Positions 25,486 through 32,876 of a DNA stretch of 47,137 nt are shown one piece after another. The notes under the pieces were generated by a model, which saw nothing but the letters and a program-made list of their open reading frames with translations, was not told where the DNA came from and did no database searches. Position 1 is the first letter of the stretch. Each line of letters opens with the position of its first letter. The stretch is from an uncultured Lachnoclostridium sp. (GTDB lineage Bacteria; Bacillota; Clostridia; Lachnospirales; Lachnospiraceae). Made by a program: the position numbers and the translations under genes. The stretch covers positions 1-47,137 of the forward strand of contig CANOID010000009.1 of NCBI GenBank assembly GCA_947565985.1, in the 5' to 3' direction.

Positions 25486-26271
25486 GTGCATATTGAATGT
25501 GCTGTTTTTTCACATGAAGGAAAGTTGCGTACTAATAACGAAGATAATTATTTTATAAATGGCTTGATAAGGGAAAATGTTTTAGAAAACAGGCGAAATG
25601 AAAAAATCAAAGATATAGGAAATAAATTTGTATTTTCAGTTTGCGATGGAATGGGTGGTGAATCTTATGGTGAAATTGCCTCTTTGTGTTCTGTAAAAGC
25701 AATGAAAATATTTTTAGATAAAAAGTGGACAAAACAGACACTAGAAGAATTTATTGGAACTGCTAGAAAAAGCTTGCAGATGCAGCTTTTAGGAAAAATG
25801 AATGTAAATTCTGGAAATACTGTTACTCTATTAGTTTTTGATAATGGTATTGCATATTCTGCTAATATTGGTGATAGTCGCATTTATTTATATAGAAACA
25901 AAAAATTGTTACAAATATCTAAAGACCACACACAAGCACAACTTATGGTAGAAAACGGTTTATTAAGTGCAAAAGATATAAGGGAGCATAGAGGTGGTCA
26001 TATTCTTACGCGTTATCTTGGAAATGATTTAGATATACTAGCAGATGACTTTTATTGTTGGAAACCATTTAAACTGCATAAGGAAGATATATTTTTACTT
26101 TGTTCTGATGGACTTACAGATATGTTAGAAGATGAAAAAATAAAGGATTGTATAGAACAATACAAGGATAAAGATATTTATATATTAGCAGAAACATTGC
26201 ATAATTATGCATTACAAGAAGGTGGCATAGATAATATAACATGTCTGACAGTTAAAGTACAGGAAATTTAA
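25486..26271 (+). CDS. PP2C-family Ser/Thr phosphatase
   Basis: A 261-residue cytosolic metal-dependent phosphatase. It starts at GTG 25486, with GGGAGG upstream. The metal-binding and catalytic motifs are complete: TNNEDN (about 19-24), VCDGMGGE, ANIGDSRIY, LCSDGLTDML and GGIDNIT at the C-terminus. Length matches PrpC/Stp-type enzymes. It directly follows the kinase gene and would reverse its action on FHA-bound targets such as the FHA-ATPase or the FHA pseudo-protease. Confidence 0.93.
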   Translation: MHIECAVFSHEGKLRTNNEDNYFINGLIRENVLENRRNEKIKDIGNKFVFSVCDGMGGESYGEIASLCSVKAMKIFLDKKWTKQTLEEFIGTARKSLQMQLLGKMNVNSGNTVTLLVFDNGIAYSANIGDSRIYLYRNKKLLQISKDHTQAQLMVENGLLSAKDIREHRGGHILTRYLGNDLDILADDFYCWKPFKLHKEDIFLLCSDGLTDMLEDEKIKDCIEQYKDKDIYILAETLHNYALQEGGIDNITCLTVKVQEI

Positions 26272-26288
26272 AAGAAAAGAGGCAGACT

Positions 26289-29200
26289 ATGAAAAAGAAA
26301 AGAAGATTTTATATTACAATTATAATATTGGTTATTATTACTATGCAGATTTTACCAGATATAAGTATTAGTCAGGCAGAAAATTTAAAAACAAGAAAAT
26401 TTATGCAAGTAACAAATTTACCTAATCCTATATGTAATTATAATTTTAATAATTCAATCGGTACAGCACTAATTGTAACAAGAGAGAATGATACTTTAGA
26501 AGGAAGCAATTCAGGTACACTTCTTTCTGTAAATAGTGAAAAAAATGCTATATATAAAGATGGAATAAGTGGAAAAGGCATTTATTTAGATGGAACATAT
26601 GGACTGAGGATATTTCCAGAAATTAATGGAAGCGATTATTCTATATCCCTTTGGGTAAAACCAGAATCAATGCAGACTTATTCTCCTTTTATTTGTGCAG
26701 GAGAACAGTTTTTAACAGAACAAGAATCTAGTATTGAAATTACAAAAGATGATACAGCTTCACCAGTAGTTATATCATCATCTCCATCAGGAGGATATTT
26801 TGCAGGAAAAGAACAGGCTATAACTGATAATATATGGAATTATATTTGTGTAACAGTTAGTGACAATAATGTAAAAATTTATGTAAATGGAAAGCTTAAG
26901 TCTGAAGGTACAACTGTAGAAAATATGATTTTTGATAACACAGAGTGGTATCTTGGAATTGATCCATATAATCCCTTACTTCGTGGAAGTGTTGACAACT
27001 TAGCATTTTATAATTCATGTCTTTCAGCAGAAATAATTTCACAGATTTATACAAAAGAAAAAAGTGATTCTACAGGAAGTAGTGTAAATGGGATTGCTCT
27101 TAATAAAAATACAGTTGTATTAAACAGTTATGGAGACACAGATTTTTTATATGCAAATGTTCAGCCTGATAATGCTCAAAATCAGAATGTAAAATGGTAT
27201 TCCTCTAATAAAAAAGTAGCGACAGTAGAAAATGGTGTTATATATGCATGGAAAAATGGCTCTGCGGTTATAACAGCTACTACAGAAGATGGAAATTTTG
27301 AGGCACAATGCAATGTAACAGTACAAGATATTATAGACCTTGAAGGAATAACATTAAGTGAAACAAATCTTTTTCTACAAGAAGATAAAAGTAGTGCAAC
27401 ATTAACAGTTATAACTAATCCTCCAGGGACATATATACCAAAAGTAATATGGAAGACGTCAGATAAAAATGTTGCAACTGTAGACCAATTAGGTAATGTA
27501 AAAGCTGTAGCTAATGGTAAAGCAATAATTACAGCAGAGTCTGATGATAAAAATTTTTCAGCTTCATGTCAAGTAACAGTGGAGGGACTTTCGAAAAATA
27601 TTTCTATTGAGAGTGTGAAATTTACAGAAGATTCTATTGAATTGACAAATAAGAACAATACACATAAATTAGTTACAGTTATTTCTCCTGCAAATGCAGC
27701 AAATCAACAGTGCACATATTATTCAGAGGATGAGGATGTTGCTATTGTAGATGATACAGGAAAAGTAACAGCAGTTGGTAATGGAAGGACAAATATATGC
27801 GTTATTGCTAGTGAGGGACGCTTTGAAGCTTTATGCAAAGTAAAAGTAACTGGATTTACAGATACTAAGGCAACAGCATTAAAACTTGACCATAACTATC
27901 TTGAAGTTGCACAGGGTGGTACAGGTTATCTTTATGTAGAAGCAGAACCAGTTACGTGTACTCAGGATATATATTGGTCAAGCAGTGATTCCAAAATAGC
28001 TGATGTTGTAGCAGATGAATTTGGTACTTCTGCTGAAATTATTGTATACGCAGATGCAATTATGGGAAGCACAGTAGTAATTACAGCTTCAACAGAAGAT
28101 GGTGTAAGTGCAGAATGTTTTGTTGCAGTTACAGAATATGCAGTACAGAAATTATCATTGGAGAAGTCAGATGTTTGTTTATTGCCAGGAGAAAGTTTTA
28201 ATGCGGATGCTGTAGTAAAGCCAGAAAGAGCATCCAGTACAGATTTAATATGGATGTCAAATAATGAAGATGTTGCTACAGTAGATGATAATGGAACTGT
28301 TACAGTACAAGAAGATGCAGAAGCAGGAGAGAGTGCAAGAATTACATCTATGACTTTTACAAGACAAAAAAGGGCATCATGTATAGTAAAAGTAAAAGCA
28401 AAGAAAATATTAATTAAGAAACTTTCTGCAAAGAAAAAAAGTTTTACTCTTTATCCTGGAAATAAGGCAAAATTTTCTGTAGACTATAGCCCTTCAAATG
28501 CCACAGAAAATAAAATTATATATCAAAGCCAGAATCCAAAGATTGTACAGATTGATAAACATGGAAATATTTCTGTACCATCTGATTATAAAGGCATAGC
28601 AGAAGTTAAAGTAACAGCAAAATCAAAAAATGGGAAAAAAGTTACTGGAATTGTAAAAGTAAAGCAAAAAGAAATTAAAATCAAACGCTTGTCAATGTCA
28701 CGGTCTACTATGAGTGTTTATGGTGGAAGAAATACAACACTATATGTCAATTATAAACCAACTAATGCAACAAAAGCAAATGTTTCATGGAAAAGCAGCA
28801 ACCCCAAAATAGTTCGTGTAATAGGAAATGGAAGACGTGCTTCTATACAAACAAGGAATAATTTTTCTAAAGGAAATGCTACTATTACAGCGAAAGATTC
28901 TAATGGTGCAATGGCAAGCTGTATGGTGTCAGTTTATCCAAAACCAGTAGCTCCAAAACCAAGTACTACAGGGACTAATTCAACTTCAGTAAGTCAGCCA
29001 TCTGTAAATCAAAATACAACAACTGAAAAGGCACCATCAAAAGTAGAAGTGACAGGATTAAGTTTTGGAAGACAATCTTACATTATATTAAAACCAGGAA
29101 GCAGTAAAAGTCTAACAAGTCTTTTATCAATTACACCATCTAATGCAGAGTATACATTGCATTGGAGCAGTAATAGTCGTTATGTTTCTGTTACATCGCC

Positions 29201-29309
29201 ACAAGGTGTTGCATCAGTTGCAGCAAAAGCAGCAAAAGGAGTAAGTGGTACTATTTTAGTAAAATCTAATAATGGAAAAAGTGCTACTATTAAAATTACA
29301 GTTCAATGA
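26289..29309 (+). CDS. secreted LamG and multi-Big_2 surface protein
   Basis: A 1006-residue exported protein. Residues 1-30 are a signal peptide or signal anchor (basic start, ITIIILVIITMQILP). A LamG/concanavalin-like domain spans about 50-255 (YSISLWVKPESM, WNYICVTVSDNNVKIYVNGK, GSVDNLAFYN); such domains usually bind sugars or other surfaces. Eight Big_2-type Ig repeats follow (about 262-995), recognisable by the pattern W-x-S-x-x-x-x-V-A-T-V near each centre and a terminal V-T-V strand; a Pro/Thr/Ser linker precedes the last. No LPxTG or SLH motif is seen. AAAGAGG precedes the ATG. The distance from membrane to LamG could be large, suggesting an adhesin or wall-spanning stalk. Confidence 0.88.
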   Translation: MKKKRRFYITIIILVIITMQILPDISISQAENLKTRKFMQVTNLPNPICNYNFNNSIGTALIVTRENDTLEGSNSGTLLSVNSEKNAIYKDGISGKGIYLDGTYGLRIFPEINGSDYSISLWVKPESMQTYSPFICAGEQFLTEQESSIEITKDDTASPVVISSSPSGGYFAGKEQAITDNIWNYICVTVSDNNVKIYVNGKLKSEGTTVENMIFDNTEWYLGIDPYNPLLRGSVDNLAFYNSCLSAEIISQIYTKEKSDSTGSSVNGIALNKNTVVLNSYGDTDFLYANVQPDNAQNQNVKWYSSNKKVATVENGVIYAWKNGSAVITATTEDGNFEAQCNVTVQDIIDLEGITLSETNLFLQEDKSSATLTVITNPPGTYIPKVIWKTSDKNVATVDQLGNVKAVANGKAIITAESDDKNFSASCQVTVEGLSKNISIESVKFTEDSIELTNKNNTHKLVTVISPANAANQQCTYYSEDEDVAIVDDTGKVTAVGNGRTNICVIASEGRFEALCKVKVTGFTDTKATALKLDHNYLEVAQGGTGYLYVEAEPVTCTQDIYWSSSDSKIADVVADEFGTSAEIIVYADAIMGSTVVITASTEDGVSAECFVAVTEYAVQKLSLEKSDVCLLPGESFNADAVVKPERASSTDLIWMSNNEDVATVDDNGTVTVQEDAEAGESARITSMTFTRQKRASCIVKVKAKKILIKKLSAKKKSFTLYPGNKAKFSVDYSPSNATENKIIYQSQNPKIVQIDKHGNISVPSDYKGIAEVKVTAKSKNGKKVTGIVKVKQKEIKIKRLSMSRSTMSVYGGRNTTLYVNYKPTNATKANVSWKSSNPKIVRVIGNGRRASIQTRNNFSKGNATITAKDSNGAMASCMVSVYPKPVAPKPSTTGTNSTSVSQPSVNQNTTTEKAPSKVEVTGLSFGRQSYIILKPGSSKSLTSLLSITPSNAEYTLHWSSNSRYVSVTSPQGVASVAAKAAKGVSGTILVKSNNGKSATIKITVQ

Positions 29310-29358
29310 CATTATATAATATATCAAAAAACATAAATAAAAAAAGGGGATATTATCG

Positions 29359-30285
29359 ATGTTTTTTAATAAAAAGAAAATTATTGCTTCTAAGTATATA
29401 ATTATAATAGCTATTGTAATAATTAATATTATAACAGTTACAGGCTTTGAGAGTTATTTAAATAAAAATTTTTATGTCAAAGCATCTTCATCTTATTTTT
29501 CTATATTAGAACCAAATATTACTATAATGGTTGGAGAAACGGATTATATAGAAATTGACCTAGCAGCAGATATTCCTTATAAAGCAAAAGATTTAACTTG
29601 GAAGACAGATAATAGTGGTGTTGTTAGTGTAGACGGAGAAGGAATTATTACTGGAATATCAGAAGGAAATGCTGTTATTACAGCCTCAATGCCTGATGGA
29701 AGTAGTGAAAATTGCTCAATTACAGTTTCAGGATATATTAATGATGAAGAAAATCCAGATAAAAATATTGATGAAACAGAAGAAGGAGACCAAGACGATT
29801 ACAGTGAAACACCACCGTTTACGGGATTGACAGTAGCAAAACAGATGACTATATATGTTGGTGGCAATGGAGAATGGGTAGAACTTGCTTACGAACCAGA
29901 GGATGCTGATGAGGAAACTATTACATGGAAAAGCAGTAATCCAAAGGTTGCTACAGTAAATGATGGATTAGTGATAGGTATTAAATCTGGTACAGTGAGA
30001 ATTATTGCTATGACACCAAATAATATTACTTCAACATGTACAGTTACAGTTAAAAAGCCACAAATTGTATTAGAGAAGAATAAAGCAAAGCTAAAAGTTG
30101 GCAAGCGTGTACAAATTAAGGCAAAGTGTAACCCTGATACATTACCAAAATTTAAGTCTCAGGATAAAAGTATTGCATCAGTAACCGCAACTGGTCTTGT
30201 AAAAGCAAAGAAAAGGGGAAAAACAGTAATTGTTGTAAAAGCAAATGGTGTTTCTAAAAAATTTAATGTAACTATAGTAAGATAA
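29359..30285 (+). CDS. membrane-anchored or secreted Big_2 protein
   Basis: A 308-residue protein with an N-terminal hydrophobic segment (about residues 12-33, IIIIAIVIINIITVTGF) as signal peptide or anchor. It has three Big_2-type repeats: about 48-130, 150-232 and 233-308. The third is Lys-rich and resembles the C-terminal Big_2 domains of the first surface protein (9451-12312). An acidic linker (about 133-150) separates repeats one and two. AAAGGGG precedes the ATG. It is the last clear member of the type VII locus before a weak hairpin. Confidence 0.85.
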   Translation: MFFNKKKIIASKYIIIIAIVIINIITVTGFESYLNKNFYVKASSSYFSILEPNITIMVGETDYIEIDLAADIPYKAKDLTWKTDNSGVVSVDGEGIITGISEGNAVITASMPDGSSENCSITVSGYINDEENPDKNIDETEEGDQDDYSETPPFTGLTVAKQMTIYVGGNGEWVELAYEPEDADEETITWKSSNPKVATVNDGLVIGIKSGTVRIIAMTPNNITSTCTVTVKKPQIVLEKNKAKLKVGKRVQIKAKCNPDTLPKFKSQDKSIASVTATGLVKAKKRGKTVIVVKANGVSKKFNVTIVR

Positions 30286-30287
30286 AG

Positions 30288-30324
30288 TATGAAAGAGGTA
30301 TGTATTGTGCCTGTTTCATATTTT
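30288..30324 (+). terminator. possible weak terminator after the type VII locus
   Basis: TATGAAA-g-AGG (30288-30298) pairs with CCT-g-TTTCATA (30310-30320) with one G/G mismatch. TTTT follows, then AT-rich sequence. Pairing is AT-rich, so efficiency is uncertain. Confidence 0.4.
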
Positions 30325-30478
30325 ATAAATATTATATTACAATATATTGAGTAAGCGGTTCAAAAGAAGGCATAGTGCAAGAAGAACCTCTCTATGTTAT
30401 ACTATAGGCAATCTAGCAAAGGAAGTTTTGAGAGTGAAAAATTAGGTACATAAATAATATTTTTATAGGAGAACCAAT

Positions 30479-30964
30479 ATGTTAATATACAAATTACTGA
30501 ACGATATAAAAGGAGAAAAATACAGAGGTTTTATATCATATTGTTTGGAACATTCAACATATTTTTCATTAACGTTTCATCAGGCAAAAGAAAAAAAATG
30601 TACTTTAACACATGAATTGAATTCGTATATTTATAAAAAATATGAAACTTATTCATGGTATTGTTATAAAACTTATGAAAAGCCGCTTTATATTAAATTA
30701 TTTTATTCAAATATTGCTTTAACAGATACATTAGTAAAATATTTTGAGAGTATATTCCATAACAAAACTGATGGCATTGAAGATATATGCTTTTTTTATG
30801 ATGAAAGCCTGATGTTTTGCAGCGTAACTCACGAATATATTGGAAATCTGGTTTTGTCAGGTGAAAATGAACTAGTATATTTTCAAAAATTTGCAAAATG
30901 GGATAAATATAATTTTACTCCTAGAGATTATGAATTTTATCCTGATTTTAAAAAGTTTTTATAA
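30479..30964 (+). CDS. orphan protein of unknown function
   Basis: A 161-residue protein, not recognised. It is rich in Tyr, Phe and Lys, with no signal peptide or membrane helix, and looks like a small alpha/beta cytosolic protein. AGGAG precedes the ATG. About 190 bp separate it from the Big_2 gene, and a possible -10 box (TATACT, 30398-30403) without a good -35 lies between. The insertion sequence starts within about 15 bp of its stop. Solitary small cytosolic genes at the end of type VII loci are often immunity proteins, but nothing in the sequence proves that here. Confidence 0.65.
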   Translation: MLIYKLLNDIKGEKYRGFISYCLEHSTYFSLTFHQAKEKKCTLTHELNSYIYKKYETYSWYCYKTYEKPLYIKLFYSNIALTDTLVKYFESIFHNKTDGIEDICFFYDESLMFCSVTHEYIGNLVLSGENELVYFQKFAKWDKYNFTPRDYEFYPDFKKFL

Positions 30965-31082
30965 GATTAAAGGACAATATGAAGTGACCCCACATTTGTA
31001 GCAACGTGGATTTACCTGTATACTAAGTTTTGTAAAAAAACAATGGTAACAGGGATTACCACATACAAAAGGAGGTCACCTA

Positions 31083-32329
31083 ATGAAAAGAATACTACGA
31101 ATCGGAATGGATGTCCATAGCACAAATTACACTTTATGCGCCATTGAGCCAAGATTTGACGGGGATGACATTATTTATGCAAACATCAAGGTAACGCCAG
31201 AACCGGACAATATCGTGCAGTTTATCGAAAAATTAAAATCAAAAATAAAAGATGACTGGGATATTCTATGCGGTTATGAAGCGGGATGTCTGGGATTTTC
31301 TTTGTATCATGAATTAGTAAAAAAAGGAATCCGTTGTGTGATCCTTGCCCCAACTACAATGCTGACACAGCAGTGAAAGAGGATCAAGACAGACAAACGG
31401 GATGCGCTCATGATTGCCCAGTGCCTGGCATACGGAGGGTATCATGCGGTACATATCCCGACAGACAAAGATGATGATGTAAAAGTCTATCTACGGATGC
31501 GGGATGACCATAAATCCGATTTAAAAAAGACAAAGCAGAGGATCAGCGCATTCTGTCTGAGCCAGGGATTCCATTATACATACCGGCGGGAAGTGGACAC
31601 CAATGTCATTAACTTAAAAGCATCGACCAATAACTTGTACTATAAAATGCCCAATAATTTATAGTATTTTTTATCAAATTCCCGTTATAAAATACTTAAG
31701 TTAATGACATTGAGTTGACACAGGCACATTTGAAATGGCTCAAAGGCATAGGGCTTGGAACAATGGACAGAGAAACCCTGAATGAATACCTGATCACATA
31801 TGAGTATCTGGAAAACCGGATAGAGACATTTGATAAAAGGATAGAAGAACTGGCATCTGAAACGGAGTATGTGGAGAAAGTAAAGAAACTGGTTTGTTTT
31901 CTTGGGGTAAAAACCCATACAGCGTTATCCTGCATGGTTGAGACCGGGGATTTCCGAAGATTTGCAAAGGGGAATATTTATTCTGCATACCTTGGGCTGA
32001 CGCCGGGAGAAGATTCAAGCAGTGACCAGACCAATAGGCTGTCCATCACAAAAGCCGGGAACAGCCATCTGAGGAGGTTGCTGGTGGAGTCAGCAAAAGG
32101 GATCTGCAAAGGACAGATAGGTCATAAGTCAAAAGATTTAAAAGCAAGGCAGAATGGCAATCAGCCGGAGGTGATCGCATATGCAGACAAAGCAAACGAG
32201 AGGTTGAGGAGGAAGTATTATAAAATGATAAGGCATGGCAAGAAAAAGAATGTAGCGGTGACAGCCGTTGCAAGGGAGCTTGCGTGCTTTATATGGGGGA
32301 TGATGACAGACAATATCGGAGCAGCGTGA
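31083..32329 (+). pseudogene. IS110 family transposase, inactivated
   Basis: The DEDD RuvC-like domain is visible (IGMDVHST; CGYEAG; KTDKRDALMIAQ), as is the C-terminal Transposase_20 domain with its conserved Ser (YLGLTPGED, ITKAGNSHLRRLL). Three lesions break it. First, an in-frame TGA at 31374-31376, just before KRIKTDKRDA. Second, a 4-bp tandem duplication ATAC-ATAC at 31576-31583, which shifts the frame. Third, a 112-bp MITE-like insertion at 31601-31712. Removing one ATAC, the insert and one copy of its 9-bp target duplication restores the frame and gives HYTGGKWTQAHLKWLKG, which fits this family. AGGAGG precedes the ATG. Confidence 0.9.
31601..31712. mobile_element. 112-bp MITE-like element inside the transposase gene
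   Basis: Perfect 17-bp terminal inverted repeats: CAATGTCATTAACTTAA (31601-31617) and its reverse complement (31696-31712). They are flanked by an imperfect 9-bp direct repeat: AGTGGACAC (31592-31600) and AGTTGACAC (31713-31721). An inner hairpin, TACTATAAA (31638-31646) with TTTATAGTA (31658-31666), fills the centre. It carries no gene. The 9-bp duplication suggests mobilisation by an IS4/IS10-like transposase encoded elsewhere. Confidence 0.8.
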
Positions 32330-32727
32330 TACCAGACTGCCATCCGCCCGTCAAGGGTGAAATGAACTGCTGTGCAGCCCCTGACAGCCGGCTGTCATTC
32401 TGATGATAGACAGCTAAGCTGATTAAGCAGGCGTAACTAAAAACAAGAAAACTGGAGATATCTGGCAGGAGCCTTTGGCTGCACTGGGGTTCAAGCCATC
32501 TGCGGCACCTCCTTGTCGGCAGTGCATGAATGCATTGATCCACGTTTAAGGACAGCAGGGCTTACGGCGGACCATTGACCTGTAAGTAACCAATCCACGG
32601 ATAACGGAGTGGTCAAATGCCGGGAACTGTCAGACCAGAGACTTCTTCCGGATATCTTCAGAGAACAAATGTGGGTTTTGTTAAAGAGAAAGAGTTTGTT
32701 ATTTATTAAATTTACTTCTTGACAAAA
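32330..32727 (+). ncRNA. candidate IS1111-type guide RNA region
   Basis: This 400-bp stretch between the transposase stop and the right repeat is GC-rich, lacks a convincing gene and is rich in local inverted repeats (for example around 32380-32420 and 32470-32560). In IS110/IS1111 elements a structured RNA from the non-coding end directs target choice. I cannot fold it by hand, so RNA limits are not given; the span is the whole non-coding part. Confidence 0.4.
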
Positions 32728-32814
32728 GTCACTTCATAAAGGAGGTGGTAAGATAAATGAGGGGACTGTTTGGTACGGCTGACAGAAACCCTCAAAAAAT
32801 TATAAATTACAGCA

Positions 32815-32847
32815 CAACAGGCAGGTAATTATTTTACCTGCCTGTTG
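32815..32847. terminator. bidirectional terminator between the IS and glnN
   Basis: A perfect 14-bp stem: CAACAGGCAGGTAA (32815-32828) pairs with TTACCTGCCTGTTG (32834-32847) around a 5-nt loop. It lies 30 bp past the glnN stop on the minus strand and probably ends glnN transcription. T-runs are weak on both sides. Confidence 0.7.
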
Positions 32848-32876
32848 CAATACACTATCTAATTATATATCTATTA

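Larger units (their letters stand above)
30978..32738 (+). mobile_element. IS110 family (IS1111-like) insertion sequence, decayed
   Basis: A GC-richer island in AT-rich DNA carrying an IS110-family transposase pseudogene with about 400 bp of non-coding DNA on its 3' side. Inverted subterminal repeats TATGAAGTGAC (30978-30988) and GTCACTTCATA (32728-32738) match perfectly over 11 bp. Subterminal repeats and a long 3' non-coding part are features of the IS1111 group, where a guide (bridge/seek) RNA is encoded near that end. Exact ends cannot be set by eye; AAAGGA occurs just outside both repeats (30969-30974 and 32738-32743). Confidence 0.8.

Noticed and set aside
31374-31376. In-frame TGA in the transposase as a possible selenocysteine codon
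   Set aside because: The gene carries two other inactivating lesions, selenocysteine is not known in IS110 transposases, and a G-to-T change of a sense codon explains it.
32757-32828. 23-codon open frame with a good ribosome binding site after the IS
   Set aside because: It is very short, its stop lies inside a terminator stem, and nothing in it is recognisable. The ribosome-binding-site-like AAAGGAGG may be part of the IS target junction.
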